Shown piece after piece: positions 33,011 through 36,048 of a stretch of 36,048 nucleotides of DNA (its first letter is position 1; the number at the start of each line of letters is the position of its first letter). The DNA is taken from positions 47,155 to 83,202 of the forward strand of contig NZ_BMQJ01000026.1 of NCBI RefSeq assembly GCF_014648055.1, written 5' to 3'. Below the pieces are notes generated by a model that was not told the DNA's origin, ran no database searches, and was given only the letters and a program-made list of their open reading frames with translations. Source of the stretch: Streptosporangium pseudovulgare. GTDB lineage: Bacteria; Actinomycetota; Actinomycetes; Streptosporangiales; Streptosporangiaceae. Position numbers and translations under genes: made by a program.

Positions 33011-33058
33011 AAACTACCGAGCTTTCCTGGCAGTGACCTGGGGTTTCCTGACGGTTAC
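33011..33058 (-). promoter_or_regulatory. GlnR-like (or PhoP-like) box and promoter of the sulfotransferase operon
   Basis: On the minus strand GTAAC (33058-33054), n6, GAAAC (33047-33043), n5, GTCAC (33037-33033), n6, GAAAG (33026-33022) matches the actinobacterial GlnR pattern gTnAc-n6-GaAAc twice over. TAGTTT (33016-33011) is a plausible -10 and the GTCAC element falls at the -35. The two half-sets are a 21-bp imperfect tandem repeat (33023-33064). PhoP boxes share an 11-bp periodicity and are the main alternative. Confidence 0.6.
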
Positions 33059-33172
33059 CTGGGAGTCCCCTGAGAGTGTCCGGGCCTTCCGCCGGGCGGG
33101 GGACGGGCCGGGCGCGGGCGGTCCGGTGGAGGCCGGGCGGCGGGCGGCGGCAGGGCGGGGGCGGGCATGCGG

Positions 33173-33220
33173 CGGCGGCCCCGCTCCCCGCCCGGATGGG
33201 CGTGGGGAGCGGGGCCGCCG
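33173..33220 (-). terminator. Strong terminator after the GlsB-type gene
   Basis: A perfect 17-bp inverted repeat at 33173-33189 and 33204-33220 encloses a second small hairpin (GCCC-GGAT-GGGC, 33190-33201). It begins 43 nt after the GlsB-type stop and shields the sulfotransferase promoter from read-through. Confidence 0.8.
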
Positions 33221-33262
33221 GCGGTTCTCACCGTCCCGCACCTTCCGCGGGGGTGGAGGCGT

Positions 33263-33535
33263 TTACCGGACGCCGCGCCTGCGGTACAGGCTGACGGTCA
33301 GGATGACGCCGATCGCCGCGACGGCCACCTGGAGGAGCAGCTCGATCCAGTCGACGCCCGAGGTGTGGGCGACGCCGAGGGCTCCGGCGATGGCGGTACC
33401 GATGAAGGCGGCGACGATGCCGATCACGATGGTCAGCCAGATCGGGATGTGCTGCTTGCCCGGAACGGCGAGACGGCCGAGAGCACCGACGATGGCCCCG
33501 ATGACGATGGCGGTGATGATTCCAGTAACAGTCAT
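33263..33535 (-). CDS. GlsB/YeaQ/YmgE-family membrane protein
   Basis: A 90-aa membrane protein with three hydrophobic segments, all of the family type: TGIITAIVIGAIVGALGRL (about 3-21), IPIWLTIVIGIVAAFIGTAI (about 30-49) and LLLQVAVAAIGVILTVSLY (about 65-83). The glycine-zipper pattern and GRLAVPGKQ loop are diagnostic. The family is induced by stress in many bacteria and is membrane-located; its molecular function is unknown. ATG 33535 has AAAGGAAG upstream; the frame extends further but without family similarity. It is monocistronic with a strong downstream hairpin. Its upstream region carries the ACCGTAATTG decamer also found before the secreted peptidase-like gene. Confidence 0.9.
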   Translation of the reverse strand: MTVTGIITAIVIGAIVGALGRLAVPGKQHIPIWLTIVIGIVAAFIGTAIAGALGVAHTSGVDWIELLLQVAVAAIGVILTVSLYRRRGVR

Positions 33536-33595
33536 GTTCGCACTTCCTTTTGCTCGGCTGCCGGTCGTCTGCCCCGGCGCGGGAGGACAACACAT

Positions 33596-33902
33596 AACAG
33601 AACAATTACGGTGCGATGGGGTGGGGGAACGTCCAGCTCAGGACCCACTTCGTCGATCACGGAAAAGGCCGCGGAGGCCCGGGAGGGCCTTCGGGAGAGG
33701 GTCCCGGGCGAGTGACGGAAGGGCCGGGAGAAGCCAGGAGGAAGGCCGTGAAAGGCCGCGAGAAGGCCATGAGAAGACCACGAGAAGGCCGCGGCGAGGC
33801 GCGGGGAGAACACCGGGAGAGCACGAAGAGAACGCGGGGCGAACCGGGGGCGACGCCCGGCGGACGGCATCGCCGACACCTTCCCCATGGATAAGCGTGA
33901 AC
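33596..33902. repeat. Purine-rich stretch with an 11-bp repeat, no supported gene
   Basis: This part of the 488-nt gap between the GlsB-type and aquaporin genes holds no convincing gene. Open frames on either strand are Arg/Gly- or Phe/Leu/Ser-biased and lack family similarity. From about 33650 to 33850 the plus strand is mostly purine. The motif GAGAAGGCC recurs, and three 11-bp units run in tandem at 33760-33770, 33771-33781 and 33782-33792. It may be a decayed gene or a structural spacer. Confidence 0.55.
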
Positions 33903-33976
33903 CTTTATTGACGAATAAAGCCGTGTGATGAGTGGTCCAGACGGATATTTCGTTATTTATCGGGCAAGACTGCCCG
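33903..33976 (+). promoter_or_regulatory. Dyads upstream of the aquaporin gene
   Basis: CTTTATT-GACG-AATAAAG (33903-33920) is a perfect 7-4-7 palindrome in an AT-rich patch, and CGGGCA-AGAC-TGCCCG (33961-33976) a 6-4-6 one. They lie 104 and 48 bp before the glpF ATG. Either could be an operator for the glycerol genes, which actinomycetes often place under an IclR-type repressor (GylR); none is encoded nearby. Confidence 0.45.
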
Positions 33977-34023
33977 GTTTCGGAGCGGGAGGGCGGGCCG
34001 TACGGCTTCGAGAAGGGGCGTGC

Positions 34024-34845
34024 ATGGCGGACCCGAGGAGACTCCCCGGTCTCACCGCCGAGCTGGCCGCGGAGTTCGCCGGCACGGCGATCCTGATCCT
34101 GTTCGGGGTGGGCGTCGTGGCGCAGGTCGTCGCCGCCGACATCGGAAACCACGACAGCATCTCCTGGGCGTGGGGCCTCGGCGTCACCTTCGGCGTCTAC
34201 ACCGCCGGCCGGATCAGCGGCGCGCATCTCAACCCGGCCGTCACCGTCGCCCTCGCGGTCTTCAAGGGCTTCTCCTGGCGCAAGGTGCTGCCGTACTGCG
34301 CGGCGCAGATCGCCGGGGCGTTCGTCGCCGCGCTGATCGTGCGGTGGAACTACACCGAGCTGCTGCACGCCGCCGACCCGGGGCTGACGCTCAAGACGCA
34401 GGGCGTCTTCTCGACGCTGCCCGGCAACGGCTCGCTGCCCGTCGGCCTCTGGGGCGCCTTCCGCGACCAGGTGATCGGCACCGCGATCCTGGTGTTCCTC
34501 ATCTTCGCCGTCATCGACGAGCTGAACACCCCGCCCGGCGCGAACCTGGCCCCCCTCGTCATCGGGCTGATCGTGGTGGCGATCGGCATGGCCTGGGGCA
34601 CCGACGCCGGCTACGCCATCAACCCCGCCCGCGACTTCGGGCCGCGTCTGGCCTCCTTCCTCACCGGCTACGGGACCGCCTGGCGGGACCAGTACGGCCA
34701 GCTCTACTTCTGGGTGCCGATCGTGGGCCCGCTGATCGGCGGCGTCCTGGGCGGCGCCCTGTACGAGGTCCTCGTCGGCCGGTTCCTGCGGGCCGGGGAG
34801 AAACCGGAACCCGGCAGGCTGCCTCCCGAACCCCCCTCCCCCTGA
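34024..34845 (+). CDS. glpF: Glycerol facilitator (aquaglyceroporin)
   Basis: A 273-aa MIP channel with six helices and two half-helices. The two NPA motifs are visible: HLNPAVTVAL and AINPARDFGPR. The Asp right after the second NPA (NPARD) is the mark of glycerol-conducting rather than strict water channels. The Gly-rich entry helix ELAAEFAGTAILILFGVG and the extended periplasmic loop GVFSTLPGNGSLP also fit GlpF. It admits glycerol by facilitated diffusion, and the kinase encoded 34 nt downstream traps it. ATG 34024 has GAAGGGG 8 nt upstream, and the longer frame lacks family similarity. The C-terminal 20 residues are a Pro-rich tail. Confidence 0.95.
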   Translation: MADPRRLPGLTAELAAEFAGTAILILFGVGVVAQVVAADIGNHDSISWAWGLGVTFGVYTAGRISGAHLNPAVTVALAVFKGFSWRKVLPYCAAQIAGAFVAALIVRWNYTELLHAADPGLTLKTQGVFSTLPGNGSLPVGLWGAFRDQVIGTAILVFLIFAVIDELNTPPGANLAPLVIGLIVVAIGMAWGTDAGYAINPARDFGPRLASFLTGYGTAWRDQYGQLYFWVPIVGPLIGGVLGGALYEVLVGRFLRAGEKPEPGRLPPEPPSP

Positions 34846-34879
34846 GAGACGTCACCGGCACCGTGAAGGAGGGACACCC

Positions 34880-36048
34880 ATGGCGGACTTCGTCGGAGCA
34901 GTCGACCAGGGGACGACGAGCACCCGATTCATGATCTTCGACCACGGCGGCAACGAGATCGCCCGCCACCAGCTCGAACACGAGCAGATCCTGCCCCGCG
35001 CGGGCTGGGTCGAGCACAACCCGGTGGAGATCTGGGAACGCACCCGCTCGGTGATCGAGACCACGCTGTCCAGATCCCTCGTGACCGCCTCCGACCTCGT
35101 CGCCCTGGGGATCACCAACCAGCGCGAGACCGCGGTGGTGTGGAACCGGCGCACCGGCCGGCCGTACCACAACGCGATCGTCTGGCAGGACACCCGCACC
35201 GACCGCATCGCCTCGGCCCTGGACCGCGACGGCCGCGGCGACGTCATCCGCCGCAGGGCCGGCCTGCCCCCCGCCACCTACTTCTCCGGCGGCAAGATCC
35301 AGTGGATCCTGGAGAACGTCGACGGCGTCCGCCGGGCCGCCGAGGACGGCGAGGCGATCTTCGGCAACACCGACACCTGGCTGCTGTGGAACCTCACCGG
35401 CGGAAGGGACGGCGGCGTCCACGTCACCGACCCCACCAACGCCAGCCGCACCATGCTCATGGACCTCGAAACGCTGGAGTGGGACGACGAGCTGCTGTCG
35501 TTCTTCGGCATCCCCCGCGCCATGCTGCCCGCCATCCGGCCCTCCTCCGACCCCACCCTGTACGGCGTCACCCGGCCGACCGGCCCCCTGGGCCGCGAGG
35601 TGCCCCTGTCCGGTGACCTGGGAGACCAGCAGGCCGCGACCGTCGGCCAGGTCTGCTTCGACGTCGGAGAGGCCAAGAACACCTACGGCACCGGCAACTT
35701 CCTGCTGCTCAACACCGGCCACGAACCGGTCCGCTCCAAGAACGGCCTGCTGACCACCGTCTGCTACCGCTTCGGGGCGGACCGGCCGGTGTACGCGCTG
35801 GAGGGGTCGATCGCGGTGACCGGCTCGGCGGTGCAGTGGCTGCGCGACCAGCTCGGCATCATCTCCGGGGCCGCCGAGAGCGAGGCACTGGCCCGCCAGG
35901 TGCCGGACAACGGCGGCATCTACTTCGTGCCGGCGTTCTCCGGCCTGTTCGCCCCCTACTGGCGCTCCGACGCCCGCGGCGCGATCGTCGGGCTGTCGCG
36001 GTACAACACCAACGCCCACCTGGCCCGGGCCACGCTGGAGGCCATCTG
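34880..36048 (+). CDS. glpK: Glycerol kinase (partial, runs off the right edge)
   Basis: The first 389 codons of glycerol kinase are present; a full enzyme is about 500 aa. MADFVGAVDQGTTSTRFMIF gives the phosphate-1 ATP-binding region. GWVEHNPVEIWE, ITNQRETAVVW, AIVWQDTRT, YFSGGKIQWIL, GDLGDQQAATVGQ and NTYGTGNFLLLNTG are the expected glycerol and ATP contacts. It phosphorylates glycerol to sn-glycerol 3-phosphate. ATG 34880 has GAAGGAGGG upstream. It follows glpF by 34 nt and must be co-transcribed, giving a glycerol uptake operon; a glycerol-3-phosphate dehydrogenase gene may follow outside the window. There is no frameshift or missing motif in the visible part. Confidence 0.96.
   Translation, partial: MADFVGAVDQGTTSTRFMIFDHGGNEIARHQLEHEQILPRAGWVEHNPVEIWERTRSVIETTLSRSLVTASDLVALGITNQRETAVVWNRRTGRPYHNAIVWQDTRTDRIASALDRDGRGDVIRRRAGLPPATYFSGGKIQWILENVDGVRRAAEDGEAIFGNTDTWLLWNLTGGRDGGVHVTDPTNASRTMLMDLETLEWDDELLSFFGIPRAMLPAIRPSSDPTLYGVTRPTGPLGREVPLSGDLGDQQAATVGQVCFDVGEAKNTYGTGNFLLLNTGHEPVRSKNGLLTTVCYRFGADRPVYALEGSIAVTGSAVQWLRDQLGIISGAAESEALARQVPDNGGIYFVPAFSGLFAPYWRSDARGAIVGLSRYNTNAHLARATLEAI

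Noticed and set aside
33616..33894. 92-residue plus-strand frame in the purine-rich tract
   Set aside because: Highly biased Arg/Gly/Glu composition produced by the repeat, no ribosome site and no family similarity.
1..36048. CRISPR arrays, prophage, integrative element or defence genes
   Set aside because: No regularly spaced repeats, integrase, transposase, restriction or toxin-antitoxin genes are recognisable in the window.

Overview
The window is about 36 kb of very GC-rich DNA with third-position G/C codons, frequent GTG starts, strong GGAGG-type ribosome sites and hairpin terminators without U-tracts. Together with the HrdB-like sigma tail, the CAT-type permease, the DUF4142 protein, the MmyB-like regulator and the glpF-glpK pair, this points to a filamentous actinomycete, plausibly Streptosporangiales or a relative. 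The family assignment is inference. I see no phage genes, transposase, CRISPR array, tRNA or rRNA. It reads as an ordinary metabolic and envelope region made of short operons, many of them convergent and separated by hairpins.

Layout. 1-3.3 kb: the end of a principal-type sigma factor gene with its terminator, a small unknown gene whose 3' end is duplicated, then a cationic amino-acid-type permease followed closely by a luciferase-like flavin monooxygenase. 3.4-6.35 kb (minus): a complete class I P450 set (ferredoxin, ferredoxin reductase, P450). 6.6-9.3 kb (plus): a phospholipase D-like protein and a membrane-anchored endonuclease/exonuclease/phosphatase-fold protein. 9.4-12 kb (minus): an ABC half-exporter behind a MerR-type promoter, and a secreted DUF4142 protein. 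12.2-15.3 kb: a GT2 glycosyltransferase, then a divergent SDR/MmyB-like regulator pair. 15.4-20.1 kb: a relic of a phosphotransferase gene, an IclR regulator, paired operator-like dyads, and a four-gene osmoprotectant (OpuC/ProXWV-like) importer.

20.2-26 kb (minus): a three-subunit molybdenum hydroxylase of PaoABC type followed by a FUSC-family membrane protein, which suggests aldehyde oxidation coupled to export of an aromatic acid. 26-29.6 kb: an orphan sensor histidine kinase converging on a secreted coiled-coil peptidase-like protein, then a tandem universal stress protein. 29.8-33 kb: a zinc alcohol dehydrogenase, and a translationally coupled sulfotransferase and GT4 glycosyltransferase operon behind a GlnR-like (or PhoP-like) box. 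33.2-36 kb: a GlsB/YeaQ-type membrane protein, a purine-rich repeat stretch without a convincing gene, and glpF-glpK running off the right edge.

The most informative signals are regulatory: the MerR promoter, the GlnR-like box, the IclR dyads, and an 11-bp direct repeat in front of the hydroxylase operon. I did not find a clearly new multi-gene system. The best candidates for unexplored biology are the sulfotransferase/glycosyltransferase pair with its nitrogen- or phosphate-type box and the hydroxylase-FUSC operon.
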